A stretch of 64,000 nt of DNA from CAXNKG01 sp964202965 (GCA_964202965.1 CAXNKG010000005.1:58547-122546), one strand, 5' to 3'; shown: positions 26,788 through 35,615, counted from the stretch's first letter. Program-made: numbers and translations. Notes: generated by a model not told the origin, from the letters alone.

Positions 26788-28602
26788 ATGGCGCAGCACA
26801 CGACCTACACCTACGACGTCCTGATCATCGGCGCGGGCGGCGCCGGCATGCGGGCCGCGATTGAAGCCGCCAAGACGGGCGTCTCCGTCGGCCTGATCTG
26901 CAAGTCGCTCCTCGGTAAGGCCCACACCGTCATGGCCGAAGGCGGCATGGCCGCGGCCATGTCGCACAACGACGACCGCGACAGCTGGAAGGTGCATTTC
27001 GCCGACACGATGCGCGGCGGCCAGTACGTCAACAACTGGCGCATGGCCGAGCTTCACGCCAAGGAAGCGCCCGATCGCGTCCGGGAGCTGGAAGCGTGGG
27101 GCGCCGTATTCGACCGCACGCCGGACGGCCGGATCAATCAGCGCAATTTCGGCGGGCATCGCTACCCGCGTCTGGCGCACGTCGGCGACCGCACCGGCCT
27201 CGAGCTCATTCGCACGCTGCAGGACCACACCATTCATCAGGGCGTGACCGTCCACATGGAGCACACCGTGGTGGAGCTTCTGATGGACGGCGGCCGCGCG
27301 GCTGGCGTGTTTGCGTACGATCGCGAGCGCGGCCGGTTTCACGTGTTCTCCGCGAAGGCGATCATTCTGGCGACCGGCGGTGCCGGGCGCGCCTACAAGG
27401 TCACCAGCAACAGCTGGGAAGGTACTGGCGACGGCCACGCGCTCGCGTATCGCGCGGGCGCAGAGCTGATCGACATGGAATTCATCCAGTTCCATCCGAC
27501 CGGCATGGTGTGGCCGTTGAGCGTGAAGGGCATTCTCGTTACCGAAGGCGTACGCGGCGAGGGCGGCGTGCTGAAGAACAGCGAAGGCCGCCGCTTCATG
27601 TTCGACGACATCCCGGACAACTACAAGCCGCAGACGGCCGCGGATCCGGAAGAGGGCTGGCGGTACACCCAGGGCGACAAGTCGGCGCGGCGTCCGCCCG
27701 AGCTGCTCACGCGCGACCACGTCGCGCGCTGCATCAGGCGCGAAGTCAATGCGGGCCGTGGATCGCCGCACGGCGGCGTGTTCCTCGACATCGCGTGGAT
27801 CAAGGAAAAGCTGCCGAACGCCGAGGAGCACATCAAGCGCAAGCTCCCGAGCATGTATCACCAGTTCATGCAGCTCGCCGACCTCGACATCACGAAGGAG
27901 CCGATGGAAGTCGGCCCGACGATGCACTACATCATGGGCGGCATCCGTGTGGACGCGGATACGCAGATGACGACGATTCCCGGGTTGTTTGCCGCGGGCG
28001 AATGCTCGGCCGGCATCAACGGCGCGAACCGGCTTGGCGGCAACTCGCTGTCGGACCTGATTGTGTTCGGCAAGCGGGCCGGCGAGTACGCCTCGGCCTG
28101 GGCGCGCGAGCATGGCGCCGTGCGGCTGGACGACGGGGCCGTAGCGCGCGCGGAGCGGACGGCGCTCGAGCCGTACGACCGTGGAACATCCGGCGAGAAC
28201 CCGTTCCAGGTGCAGCAGGACCTCCAGGAGACGATGCAGGAGCTTGTGGGCATCGTTCGGGTTGAAGACGAGATGAAGCAGGCGCTCAGGAAGCTCGAGG
28301 AGCTGAAAGCCCGTGCCGCCCGCGTGGGCGTGATCGGCCACCGCGAATACAACGGTGGATGGCATGCCGCCCTGGACCTGCGCAATCTGATGGCCGTGTC
28401 GGAGGCCATTACGCTGTCGGCGATCGAGCGCAAGGAAAGCCGCGGCGGTCACTTCCGCGACGACTATCCGGACAAGCATGAGGAGTTCGCGACGCTGAAC
28501 GTGATGGTGAAGCAGACCGCCGGTGGCATGCAGGTCACTCGACTTCCGCTGAAACCCATCCCCCCGGAACTGCAACAGATCATCGAGGAGCAAAAGTCGT
28601 GA
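26788..28602 (+). CDS. sdhA: succinate dehydrogenase/fumarate reductase flavoprotein
   Basis: A 604-residue FAD protein. The dinucleotide motif IGAGGAGMRAAIEAA is at the N-terminus. HTVMAEGGMAAAM carries the histidine to which FAD is usually linked. HRYPRLAHVGDRTG and the later HPTGM and GGNSLSDL regions are the substrate and FAD sites. Sequence features recall Sdh1-type enzymes that normally oxidise succinate; direction cannot be proved from sequence. Its end overlaps sdhB by four bases (GTGA), so the complex is made stoichiometrically. Confidence 0.9.
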   Translation: MAQHTTYTYDVLIIGAGGAGMRAAIEAAKTGVSVGLICKSLLGKAHTVMAEGGMAAAMSHNDDRDSWKVHFADTMRGGQYVNNWRMAELHAKEAPDRVRELEAWGAVFDRTPDGRINQRNFGGHRYPRLAHVGDRTGLELIRTLQDHTIHQGVTVHMEHTVVELLMDGGRAAGVFAYDRERGRFHVFSAKAIILATGGAGRAYKVTSNSWEGTGDGHALAYRAGAELIDMEFIQFHPTGMVWPLSVKGILVTEGVRGEGGVLKNSEGRRFMFDDIPDNYKPQTAADPEEGWRYTQGDKSARRPPELLTRDHVARCIRREVNAGRGSPHGGVFLDIAWIKEKLPNAEEHIKRKLPSMYHQFMQLADLDITKEPMEVGPTMHYIMGGIRVDADTQMTTIPGLFAAGECSAGINGANRLGGNSLSDLIVFGKRAGEYASAWAREHGAVRLDDGAVARAERTALEPYDRGTSGENPFQVQQDLQETMQELVGIVRVEDEMKQALRKLEELKARAARVGVIGHREYNGGWHAALDLRNLMAVSEAITLSAIERKESRGGHFRDDYPDKHEEFATLNVMVKQTAGGMQVTRLPLKPIPPELQQIIEEQKS

Positions 28603-29342
28603 TCGGCGAAGCCACGTTCAAGATCTGGCGAACGCATCCCGAGGGGGGCGGCACGTTCCAGACGTTTCAGACCCCGGTCTCGGAAGGCATGGTGGTCCTC
28701 GACGTCGTCCACCGCATCCAGGCAGAGCAGGCACCGGACATGGCGGTCCGGTGGAACTGCAAGGCGGGGAAGTGCGGGTCGTGTTCGGCCGAGATCAACG
28801 GCAATCCGCGCCTGATGTGCATGACGCGCTTGAACGAGCTGAATCTGATGGAGCCGGTGACTGTCGAACCGATGCGGGCGTTCCCGCCGATCAGGGACCT
28901 GGTGACCGACGTCTCGTGGAACTACCGGGTCAAGCAGAAAATCGCGAAGTTCAAGCCGCGCGCGGCGGATGCCCCGGACGGCACCTGGCGCATGGCGCAG
29001 CGCGACGTCGATCGGGTACAGGAGTTCCGGAAGTGCATCGAGTGCTTCCTGTGCCAGGACGTCTGCCACGTGCTGCGCGACCACAACAAGCACGACGAGT
29101 TCATCGGCCCGCGGTTCTTCGTCTACACCGCCAACCTGGAGATGAACCCGCTCGACACGGAGGATCGTGTGCCCGCGCTGAAGGAGGACTTCGGCATCGG
29201 GTACTGCAATATCACCAAGTGCTGCACGAAGGTCTGTCCGGAGCATATCCACATCACGGACAACGCGATCATTCCGCTCAAGGAGCGGGTGGTGAGCCGG
29301 TTCTACGATCCGATGACGCGGCTGTTGCGGATGTTCCAGTGA
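28599..29342 (+). CDS. sdhB: succinate dehydrogenase/fumarate reductase iron-sulfur subunit
   Basis: A 247-residue electron-transfer subunit. The 2Fe-2S motif CKAGKCGSC with a fourth Cys in RLMC is near residues 50-72. The C-terminal ferredoxin half has CIECFLCQDVC and CCTKVCPEHIHI for the 4Fe-4S and 3Fe-4S clusters. It carries electrons between the flavin and the membrane anchor. The GTG start overlaps sdhA by four bases and the stop overlaps the following deacetylase start in the same way. Confidence 0.9.
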   Translation: MIGEATFKIWRTHPEGGGTFQTFQTPVSEGMVVLDVVHRIQAEQAPDMAVRWNCKAGKCGSCSAEINGNPRLMCMTRLNELNLMEPVTVEPMRAFPPIRDLVTDVSWNYRVKQKIAKFKPRAADAPDGTWRMAQRDVDRVQEFRKCIECFLCQDVCHVLRDHNKHDEFIGPRFFVYTANLEMNPLDTEDRVPALKEDFGIGYCNITKCCTKVCPEHIHITDNAIIPLKERVVSRFYDPMTRLLRMFQ

Positions 29343-30316
29343 CCCGGCGGCAGTGTACGTCCGCGGCGGCCGTCGCCCTCGTCGTCGTCCTTGCGACATG
29401 CGCGGGCGACACCCTCGCCGCGCAGCAGACGCCCGCCCCGCCCTTCCCGGGCGCGCGTCTCTCGATCGATGAGTTGAGGCAGCAGTTGACCCGCGTCAGC
29501 GCGGGCCGGCGGCTCAAGCCGCGTGCGTGGCCGAACGGCAGCCGGGTCGCCGTCGCCTTCACGTTCGACGTGGACAACGTGACGGGCGCCCTCGCCAGGG
29601 GCGATCTCGGCACGGGCGTCCTGTCGAGGGGCGAGTACGGCGCGATTGACGGGCTGCCGCGCGTGCTGCGCCTGCTCGACACGCACAAGGTGCCGGCGAC
29701 ATTCTTCATTCCGGCCGTGTCCGCCGCGCTGCACCCGCAGATGGTCACCGACATCCTCTCGAAGCAGCGCCACGAGATCGGCGTGCATGGCTGGATCCAT
29801 GAGAGCCTCCCGGCGCTCAACGACGAGGCGGAAGAGCGGCGCCTGCTCACCCAGTCGATCGACTACCTGACGAAGGCCATCGGCAAGCGCCCGGTCGGCT
29901 ATCGGGCGCCTGCGTGGGAGTTCAGCCGCTACACCATGAAGCAGGTCAAGGAAGCGGGCTTCCTCTACGACAGCAGCATGATGGCGAGCGACGACGCCTA
30001 CGAGATTCTGCTCGAGGGGCAGCCGAGCGGGGTCATCGAGCTGCCGATCGAGTGGATCCTGGACGACGTGCCGTATTTCGGGGGGACGGCCGGCGGATCG
30101 CTGCCGTCAGGCGAGCTGGCGGGCCGGGTCCTGCAGGCGGAGTTCGACGGCGCCTATGCCGAGGGCGGCCTGTACATCATCACGCTTCATCCCCACGTCG
30201 TCGGTCATCGTTCGCGGGTCGCGATGCTGGACCGGCTGATCGCGTACATGAAGACGAAGCCGGGCGTCTGGTTCGCCACGCTCGAGCAGATCGCGGCGCA
30301 CGTCAAAGCGCAGTAA
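29339..30316 (+). CDS. exported polysaccharide deacetylase (PgdA/PuuE-like)
   Basis: A 325-residue NodB-fold deacetylase with a signal peptide (AAAVALVVVLATCAGDTLAA). Motif 1 reads FTFDVDN, motif 2 HGWIHE, motif 3 YRAPAWEFS, and LHPHVVGHRSR closes the site. The DVD form of motif 1 matches HpPgdA/PuuE-type enzymes that act on peptidoglycan or ureido substrates rather than chitin. The real start is the GTG at 29339 overlapping the sdhB stop; the open frame upstream is an sdhB shadow. The 3' end overlaps convergent lipA by 14 bases. Substrate uncertain. Confidence 0.8.
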   Translation: MTRRQCTSAAAVALVVVLATCAGDTLAAQQTPAPPFPGARLSIDELRQQLTRVSAGRRLKPRAWPNGSRVAVAFTFDVDNVTGALARGDLGTGVLSRGEYGAIDGLPRVLRLLDTHKVPATFFIPAVSAALHPQMVTDILSKQRHEIGVHGWIHESLPALNDEAEERRLLTQSIDYLTKAIGKRPVGYRAPAWEFSRYTMKQVKEAGFLYDSSMMASDDAYEILLEGQPSGVIELPIEWILDDVPYFGGTAGGSLPSGELAGRVLQAEFDGAYAEGGLYIITLHPHVVGHRSRVAMLDRLIAYMKTKPGVWFATLEQIAAHVKAQ

Positions 30317-31202
30317 GGACCGCGTCGGCCTGTTCGTGTGCGTGGTACGAACTGCGCACGAGCGGCCCCGACTCGACGTGCGCGAACCCCCGGGCGAGGG
30401 CCAGGCGCTTCAGGTTCGCGAATTCATCCGGGTGGTAGTAGCGCGCCATCGGCGCGTGGCCAGGCGTCGGCCGGAGGTACTGGCCGATCGTCAGGATGGC
30501 GACGCCGGCTTCCTGTAAATCGTCAAACACCGCCACGACTTCGTCGACCTCTTCGCCCAGACCCACCATGATGCCGGTCTTCGTGGGAATCGCCGGCGCG
30601 TAGCGGCGCGCCCGATCCAGGAGCTCGAGCGAGCGGGGATACCGGCCGCCCGATCGCGCCATCCGGTACAGGCGGGGCACGGTCTCGATGTTGTGATTGA
30701 GGATATCGGGTCCGGCGTCGAGCACGGCGCGGAGCGGCGCCTCCTGACCCTGAAAATCCGGAATCAGCACTTCGATACGGCACGCGGGCACGCGCTGGCG
30801 CGCCAGCCGGATCGTCTCGGCAAACATCGACGCGCCTCCGTCGGGCAGGTCGTCGCGGTCCACGGACGTCATCACCGCATGCCGCAGCTCCATCTGTGCG
30901 ATAGCATCCGCGACGTGCGCCGGTTCGCCGAGGTCGAGCGTCCCCGGCCGCCCGTGGGTCACCGCGCAATACGCGCACGCGCGTGTGCAGACGTCACCGA
31001 GAATCATGAACGTCGCGGTGCCGTGGTGCCAGCACTCGCCGATGTTGGGGCAGCGCGCCTCCTCGCACACGGTGTGGAGCTTCAGATCGCGCATCAGCCC
31101 GCGCAGGCGGAGATAGTTCTCCGATCCGGGCGCGCGCACCTTCAGCCAGTCCGGCTTCGGCTCTCGCGGCCGTACGAATTCGAGCGGCGCCTCAACGGAC
31201 AT
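30303..31202 (-). CDS. lipA: lipoyl synthase
   Basis: A 299-residue radical SAM enzyme that inserts two sulfurs into octanoyl groups on lipoyl domains. The auxiliary cluster motif CEEARCPNIGEC and the radical SAM motif CTRACAYC are intact, followed by DLGEPAHVADAI and the C-terminal RSSYHAHEQ region. Length is normal. The ATG at 31202 has GATAAT 7 bases upstream (leaderless). No lipB is in the window. It supports the 2-oxoacid dehydrogenases of central metabolism. Confidence 0.95.
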   Translation of the reverse strand: MSVEAPLEFVRPREPKPDWLKVRAPGSENYLRLRGLMRDLKLHTVCEEARCPNIGECWHHGTATFMILGDVCTRACAYCAVTHGRPGTLDLGEPAHVADAIAQMELRHAVMTSVDRDDLPDGGASMFAETIRLARQRVPACRIEVLIPDFQGQEAPLRAVLDAGPDILNHNIETVPRLYRMARSGGRYPRSLELLDRARRYAPAIPTKTGIMVGLGEEVDEVVAVFDDLQEAGVAILTIGQYLRPTPGHAPMARYYHPDEFANLKRLALARGFAHVESGPLVRSSYHAHEQADAVLTAL

Positions 31203-31209
31203 CCAGTCA

Positions 31210-31215
31210 ATTATC
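31210..31215 (-). promoter_or_regulatory. -10 element, leaderless lipA
   Basis: GATAAT on the reverse strand, 7 bases before the ATG at 31202. Confidence 0.55.
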
Positions 31216-31231
31216 CTGTATCGGTCTTCAA

Positions 31232-31933
31232 ATGCAGAAGCTGCGAATCACCTGGTACGGCCACAGCACGTTCCTGATTCATACGCCCGGCGGGAAGCGG
31301 GTCATGTTCGACCCCTGGCTGGCGGACAACCCCGCATGCCCGCAGGAGATGAAGAAGCCGCCCACGGTCGATGTCATCCTCGTCTCGCACGGGCATGCCG
31401 ATCACATGGGCGATGTTGTGCCGGTTGCGCGCGAGAGCGGGGCGGCCGTCGTCGCGGTCTTCGAGCTCTGTGAATGGCTGCGGCGCAAGGGACTCTCGAA
31501 CCTCCAGCCGATGAACAAGGGCGGGTCGATCGACGTGGCGGGTCTGCGCGTGACGATGACCGACGCCCGCCACAGCAGCGGTTACGTCGACAACGGGCAG
31601 ATGACGTACATGGGAGAGCCGGCCGGCTATGTCATCCGTCTGGAGGACGGCATCACGCTGTATTTTGCGGGCGACACGGCGCTCTTCGGCGACATGCGTC
31701 TGATCGGCGAGATGTACCGGCCCGACATCGCCTTTCTTCCAATCGGCGACCGATTCACGATGGATCCCGTTGCGGCGGCGAAAGCGTGCGAGCTGCTCGG
31801 CGTCCGGCAGGTCGTCCCGATGCACTGGGGGACGTTCCCGATGCTGACGGGAACGCCAGCCGACCTGCGGCCCTTCGTCGAGCCGAGGGGCGTTCAGGTG
31901 ATTGAGCTGAGACCGGGCGAGGCGACGGGCTGA
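31232..31933 (+). CDS. UPF0173 metal-dependent hydrolase
   Basis: A 233-residue metallo-beta-lactamase-fold protein. The metal motif SHGHADHMGD (HxHxDH) is near residue 50, with DARHSSG, YFAGDTALFGDM and MHWGTFP supplying the remaining ligands. UPF0173 proteins are widespread cytosolic hydrolases of unknown substrate. It is divergent from lipA with only 29 bases between starts, so the two promoters overlap. A perfect palindrome separates it from the convergent metalloprotein operon. Confidence 0.85.
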   Translation: MQKLRITWYGHSTFLIHTPGGKRVMFDPWLADNPACPQEMKKPPTVDVILVSHGHADHMGDVVPVARESGAAVVAVFELCEWLRRKGLSNLQPMNKGGSIDVAGLRVTMTDARHSSGYVDNGQMTYMGEPAGYVIRLEDGITLYFAGDTALFGDMRLIGEMYRPDIAFLPIGDRFTMDPVAAAKACELLGVRQVVPMHWGTFPMLTGTPADLRPFVEPRGVQVIELRPGEATG

Positions 31934-31939
31934 CGCTCC

Positions 31940-31960
31940 GGCGGGTCCGCAGGACCCGCC
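31940..31960. terminator. perfect palindrome between convergent genes
   Basis: GGCGGGTCC, loop GCA, GGACCCGCC: a 9-bp perfect stem that fills the gap between two convergent stop codons. It lacks a T-run on either side, so it may be a bidirectional stop or a REP-like element protecting mRNA ends. Confidence 0.5.
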
Positions 31961-32392
31961 CTACTGGATGACGATCGAGCCCTGGAGCGACGTGTCGGTG
32001 TCCCGATTGTGATCGTGGAACCCGCACGTGCGCGCCGTCGTCAGGTTGCCCGTGGTACGGCTCTGTCCGGGCTGCAGGAACCCGACATCATTGATGGCTG
32101 GGCAGGCGCCGTGCGCCGGATGGGGATCCGAGGCCATGTCATGCGCGCGGGTGTTGTTGTTGACGAACGTGACCCGCGATCCGGCGGAGATCGTGACCGA
32201 CCGTGGTGACACGCCGCTTGCGGTAATCGTGATCGTTGCGCCGCCAGGCGCAGGAGTTGGCGACGGCGTCGTGGGTGTGCTCCCGCCCCCGCCTGAGCTG
32301 CTTCCGCCGCCTGAGCTGCTTCCGCCGCCCGAGCAGGCCGTCGCCGTCACCAGTGCCGCCGCGGCCGTGAGCATCATCACTCTGCCGGCCAT
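31961..32392 (-). CDS. cupredoxin-domain lipoprotein
   Basis: A 143-residue protein with a lipoprotein signal ending TATAC, then a flexible Gly/Ser and Pro/Thr linker (about 20-50) and a small beta-barrel domain. Ligands of a type 1 copper site are plausible: His in RAHDM, and Cys with His in CGFHDH near the C-terminus. It would be a blue copper electron carrier held at the outer or inner membrane. A TTG would add one codon, but the ATG at 32392 shares a base with the upstream stop (TGATG). Last gene of a four-gene operon. Confidence 0.7.
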   Translation of the reverse strand: MAGRVMMLTAAAALVTATACSGGGSSSGGGSSSGGGGSTPTTPSPTPAPGGATITITASGVSPRSVTISAGSRVTFVNNNTRAHDMASDPHPAHGACPAINDVGFLQPGQSRTTGNLTTARTCGFHDHNRDTDTSLQGSIVIQ

Positions 32393-33231
32393 CAATAGAA
32401 CTTCCTCGAAATATTGAAGCCCATGTACCAGTCATCGTTCGATGTGCCGCCGCGCGCAATCTGGCCGATGGTGGTGCCGAACGCGTTCGAGAAATTGAGC
32501 TGGAACGAGTGGCCGCCCGCCCGTTTTTCGATCGCGAATGCGGCCTGATTGGCCCCCGGGTTGTGCCCCGTGATCCGCGGGATGATCTCGGCGACGACAT
32601 AGACCGTCGGGCGCACGCGGAGCCGCGTCCCGATGCCGAGCAGCACGCTGTCGTTGTCGTCGGACAGCTCTGAGGGAAGCGGGTTCGAGTTGTTGACCCA
32701 GATCGGTTCGATGTACACCGTTCCGAGCGGGGCCAGTGTGCGCGACACGACGGCGCCGAGCGCCGGGGTGTAGCTGTCCTTGAAGTTATTCGTGCCGTCG
32801 ATCATGGCCACCGCCGCGATGCTCACCGGATGGCCGTCGCGTTCCTGCCAGATGTCCCGCTCGCCGAAGAATTCAATCGTCCGGTCGCTCGTGCGATGGA
32901 GGCCGACCTGCAGGCCCCGCATCAGGCCGAACCGGTACTCCAGACCGATCTGTGCACCTGAATCGAGGCCGAACAGATCCTCCGCGAGACTGCCAAAGCT
33001 CCCCTCGGCAAGCGGCCTTCCGAACCGGTGCGTCACCCGGAACGCGCTCTTGTAGCGCGGCAGGCGCAGAGTCGTCGGCAGCGTCACCAGCGAAAAATCC
33101 GGCTGCATCGGCACCAGGTCCAGGTCGATATCGTCCACTGGCGCGGCCCGCGTCTGGGCCCAGCCCGGGCTCGGCCATGCGGCCCCGATGACGGCGACGA
33201 GGACCAGCAATACGATTCGCACGCGGTTCAT
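32392..33231 (-). CDS. DUF5777 family outer-membrane beta-barrel protein
   Basis: A 279-residue protein with a signal peptide (LVLVAVIGAAWPSPGWAQ) and alternating beta strands throughout, ending in the aromatic NISRKFY typical of outer-membrane barrels. The pattern fits DUF5777, a barrel family of unknown role often found near c-type cytochromes and YceI proteins. AGGAG lies 7 bases before the ATG. In this operon it could be the outer-membrane element through or to which the copper and heme proteins pass electrons; that is inference. Confidence 0.75.
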   Translation of the reverse strand: MNRVRIVLLVLVAVIGAAWPSPGWAQTRAAPVDDIDLDLVPMQPDFSLVTLPTTLRLPRYKSAFRVTHRFGRPLAEGSFGSLAEDLFGLDSGAQIGLEYRFGLMRGLQVGLHRTSDRTIEFFGERDIWQERDGHPVSIAAVAMIDGTNNFKDSYTPALGAVVSRTLAPLGTVYIEPIWVNNSNPLPSELSDDNDSVLLGIGTRLRVRPTVYVVAEIIPRITGHNPGANQAAFAIEKRAGGHSFQLNFSNAFGTTIGQIARGGTSNDDWYMGFNISRKFY

Positions 33232-33240
33232 GAATGTCTC

Positions 33241-33696
33241 CTAGTCGTTACGTGCGCCCAGCGCGATCCAGCGCCGCAGCACGAGCATCTGGCCTGGCGT
33301 GAGGAACGGTCCGTTCCCGCGCGGCATGCGCACGCCGACGATATCGCTGCGGGTCTCGAGCTTGTGGATCAAATAGCTGTTGTCAGGGTCGCCGGCGATG
33401 ACGCGCACGGCGCCAGGCTTTCCCCGGCTCGCGATGCCCACCAGACCGGCGAAGGCGACGCCCTCGCGCAGGTTCAACCCCCCCGACGGCGTTCGTCCGC
33501 CCGCATCGGAATGACACTGCGTGCAGGCGAGCCGTCCCGAAGCATCGGTCGAGCTGAAGATGTCCCGCTGGATGCTGCTGAGCGTCGGCTGAAGGTTCGG
33601 GGTCGGGCCGGTCACGTCGGAGAGTTTCTCATCGCACGCCGAGGACACCGCCGACAGGGCGAGGACCAGGGCACCGGCCAGCATCTTCCGTTGCAT
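33241..33696 (-). CDS. CxxCH heme lipoprotein
   Basis: A 151-residue lipoprotein (lipobox VSSAC) with one heme-binding motif CTQCH in LACTQCHSDAGG. The C-terminal MPRGNGPFLTPGQMLVLRRWI is typical of cytochrome-like domains in Planctomycetes and Acidobacteria, with a possible methionine ligand in VRMPRG. It sits between the CuA-like protein and the DUF5777 barrel, with AAGGAG 5 bases before its start. Likely an electron carrier anchored in the periplasm; the partner is inferred from the operon. Confidence 0.75.
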   Translation of the reverse strand: MQRKMLAGALVLALSAVSSACDEKLSDVTGPTPNLQPTLSSIQRDIFSSTDASGRLACTQCHSDAGGRTPSGGLNLREGVAFAGLVGIASRGKPGAVRVIAGDPDNSYLIHKLETRSDIVGVRMPRGNGPFLTPGQMLVLRRWIALGARND

Positions 33697-33705
33697 CGTG
33701 ACTCC

Positions 33706-34101
33706 TTATGGCTGCCCGGGTTCGCGGGCCTTCACGACGAGCAGGCCCCGCATGGTCTCGTGGCCCTCGCCGCAGTATTCCGTGCAGAGAATCGGGAATT
33801 CGCCGGCCGCGTCCGGCGTGAACTCGATCGTGACCGTCGCGCCCCTGGCAACTTCCTTCGACATGTTGAACTGCTTGATGCCGAAGCCGTGGAGCCCGTC
33901 CCCGGACTTGACGACGATCCGCACTTTTTCGCCCAGAACCGCCTCGATGGAGGCCGGGACGAACTCGTAGCGCTTGACGATCACGTCGATGACGCGTGGC
34001 TCTGCGACGTCCTGCACGACCATGCTACCCGACCGTGAAGGCACGGCGAGCAGTCCGAACGCGGCGCAGAGCAGGATGGCGAGGGTTGTCCTGTGTGTCA
34101 T
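33706..34101 (-). CDS. exported CuA-type cupredoxin
   Basis: A 131-residue exported protein consisting only of a cupredoxin domain like that of cytochrome oxidase subunit II. The CuA motif C-x3-C-x3-H-x2-M is complete (CTEYCGEGHETM), and the first histidine lies in DGLHGFGI. There are no transmembrane helices besides the signal segment, so it is not an oxidase subunit but a soluble or tethered electron carrier. First gene of the four-gene operon, 22 bases after a predicted sigma-54 start site. TlpA and SCO1 encoded 9-12 kb away are the type of factor that loads such sites. Confidence 0.8.
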   Translation of the reverse strand: MTHRTTLAILLCAAFGLLAVPSRSGSMVVQDVAEPRVIDVIVKRYEFVPASIEAVLGEKVRIVVKSGDGLHGFGIKQFNMSKEVARGATVTIEFTPDAAGEFPILCTEYCGEGHETMRGLLVVKAREPGQP

Positions 34102-34132
34102 GACTCCGAAAAGTGAGCAGCCAGGTTACTCC

Positions 34133-34148
34133 AGCAAGCAGGATGCCC
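34133..34148 (-). promoter_or_regulatory. sigma-54 (-24/-12) promoter of the metalloprotein operon
   Basis: On the reverse strand the sequence gGGCATC-CTGC-TTGCT matches the TGGCACG-N4-TTGCW consensus at the key GG and GC with exact spacing. It predicts a start near 34123, 22 bases before the ATG. An NtrC-type activator gene lies immediately upstream, so regulation by it is likely. Confidence 0.6.
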
Positions 34149-34247
34149 GGCGAAGTGCGGGGATCCCATGTTAATTCACGTGGAAAGACGCATGGCGGCG
34201 CCCCGATGGGTACCGAACATGGTAAATCGGAACGAGACGCGAAACCC

Positions 34248-35615
34248 TCAGTCCAGCCGGTACTTTGCCAGATAGTAGCTCAACGCCCGCTGGCTGATGC
34301 CCATCAGCTCGGCCGCCTCCTTCTTGACGCCCCCGGATCGCTCGAGGGCCCGCCGGATCGTCTCGCGTTCAACCCACTCGAGGTTCTGGTGCAGGCGCAT
34401 CGACGGCAGCCCCGGCGCGGCTGTCGATGTGGCGCCGAGGAATGAAATCGATCCGGCCGTGATCACCGGCGAGGTCGACAGCACCACCGCGCGCTCGATC
34501 GTGTTTTCCAGTTCGCGCACGTTCCCGGGCCATTCGTACCGCTGCAGCGCCTTGATGACATCATCCTCGATCCGGTCGATGCGCTTGCCGGTGCGCTGCC
34601 GGTGCTTGTCGACGAAGTGATCGATGAGGACGGGGATGTCTTCACGCCGCTCGCGCAGCGGCGGAATCGCGATCGGGATCACGTTCAGCCGGTAGTAGAG
34701 GTCTTCCTGGAACCTGCCGTCGCCGACCATCTGCTTCAAATCGCGATTGGTGGCGGCAATGACCCTGACCTCGACCTTCTGCGTCCGTTCGGCCCCCAGC
34801 GGCTCGAATTCGCGCTCCTGCAGGACGCGGAGCAGCTTTGACTGGATGGCTGGCGTCAGCGTGCCGATCTCGTCGAGGAAGATCGACCCGCCGTCGGCAA
34901 GGGCGAACTTGCCGCGTTTGGTCATCGTGGCGCCCGTAAAGGCGCCGCGCATGTGGCCGAACAATTCGGATTCGAGCAGCGTCTCGGGAATCGCCGCGCA
35001 ATTCACCTTGATCAGCGGCATCTCGCGCTGAGGGCTGCGGTGATGAATCAGCCGCGCCACCATTTCCTTGCCCGTGCCCGTCTCGCCCGTGATGAGCACG
35101 GTGCTCCGGGTTTCGGAGACGAGCTCCGCGCGCTTGATCACATCCTCCATCGCGCGGCTGCGGCCGACGATGCCGTAGTGATTGAACTCGGCGTCACGTT
35201 CGCTGATCAGGTACTGCCGCTCCGTCTGGAGACGCAGGCTCTTGACCGCGCGGCGGGCGAGGGCGAGCAGTTCGTCCACCTCGAACGGCTTTTCGAGGAA
35301 GTCTTCGACGCCGAGCTTGAAGGCCTCACGGACGATCTGGGTCGAGCCGTGCGCCGTCATCATGACGATCTGCGGCCGCTCGGCCGCCGTCATCGTCTGG
35401 GAGACCTCGCGAATCAGCTCGAGTCCCGTCATGTCCGGCATGACGTTGTCGACGACCAGCAGATCGAACGGGCGCTTGCCCAGCTGTTTCTGCGCCTCAC
35501 GGCTCGTGGTGGCCTCGACGACTTCGTGTCCCTCGTCCCTGAGCGCCCGCCCCAGACGCTTCAGGATCTTCTCCTCGTCGTCGGCGATCAGGATGGTGCC
35601 GTGAGTCGGCGTCAT
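34248..35615 (-). CDS. NtrC-family sigma-54-dependent response regulator
   Basis: A 455-residue activator. The receiver domain (about 1-120) has the phospho-acceptor Asp in LLVVDNVMPDMTG. The AAA+ domain (about 145-380) has GETGTGKEM, an intact GAFTGA loop for sigma-54 contact and GSIFLDEIGTL. A Fis-type helix-turn-helix ends the protein (AAELMGISQRALSYYLAKY). It is coupled to the histidine kinase (ATGA overlap). The next operon downstream on the same strand carries a sigma-54 promoter, making it the probable target. Confidence 0.92.
   Translation of the reverse strand: MTPTHGTILIADDEEKILKRLGRALRDEGHEVVEATTSREAQKQLGKRPFDLLVVDNVMPDMTGLELIREVSQTMTAAERPQIVMMTAHGSTQIVREAFKLGVEDFLEKPFEVDELLALARRAVKSLRLQTERQYLISERDAEFNHYGIVGRSRAMEDVIKRAELVSETRSTVLITGETGTGKEMVARLIHHRSPQREMPLIKVNCAAIPETLLESELFGHMRGAFTGATMTKRGKFALADGGSIFLDEIGTLTPAIQSKLLRVLQEREFEPLGAERTQKVEVRVIAATNRDLKQMVGDGRFQEDLYYRLNVIPIAIPPLRERREDIPVLIDHFVDKHRQRTGKRIDRIEDDVIKALQRYEWPGNVRELENTIERAVVLSTSPVITAGSISFLGATSTAAPGLPSMRLHQNLEWVERETIRRALERSGGVKKEAAELMGISQRALSYYLAKYRLD

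Noticed and set aside
26152..28593. An 813-codon reverse-strand open frame opposite the succinate dehydrogenase genes
   Set aside because: It covers three intact, coupled genes on the plus strand; its composition is that of an antisense shadow.
34175..34185. Activator binding palindrome (TTCACGTGGAA) upstream of the sigma-54 element
   Set aside because: Only one imperfect copy is present and its position relative to the promoter is too close to be convincing.
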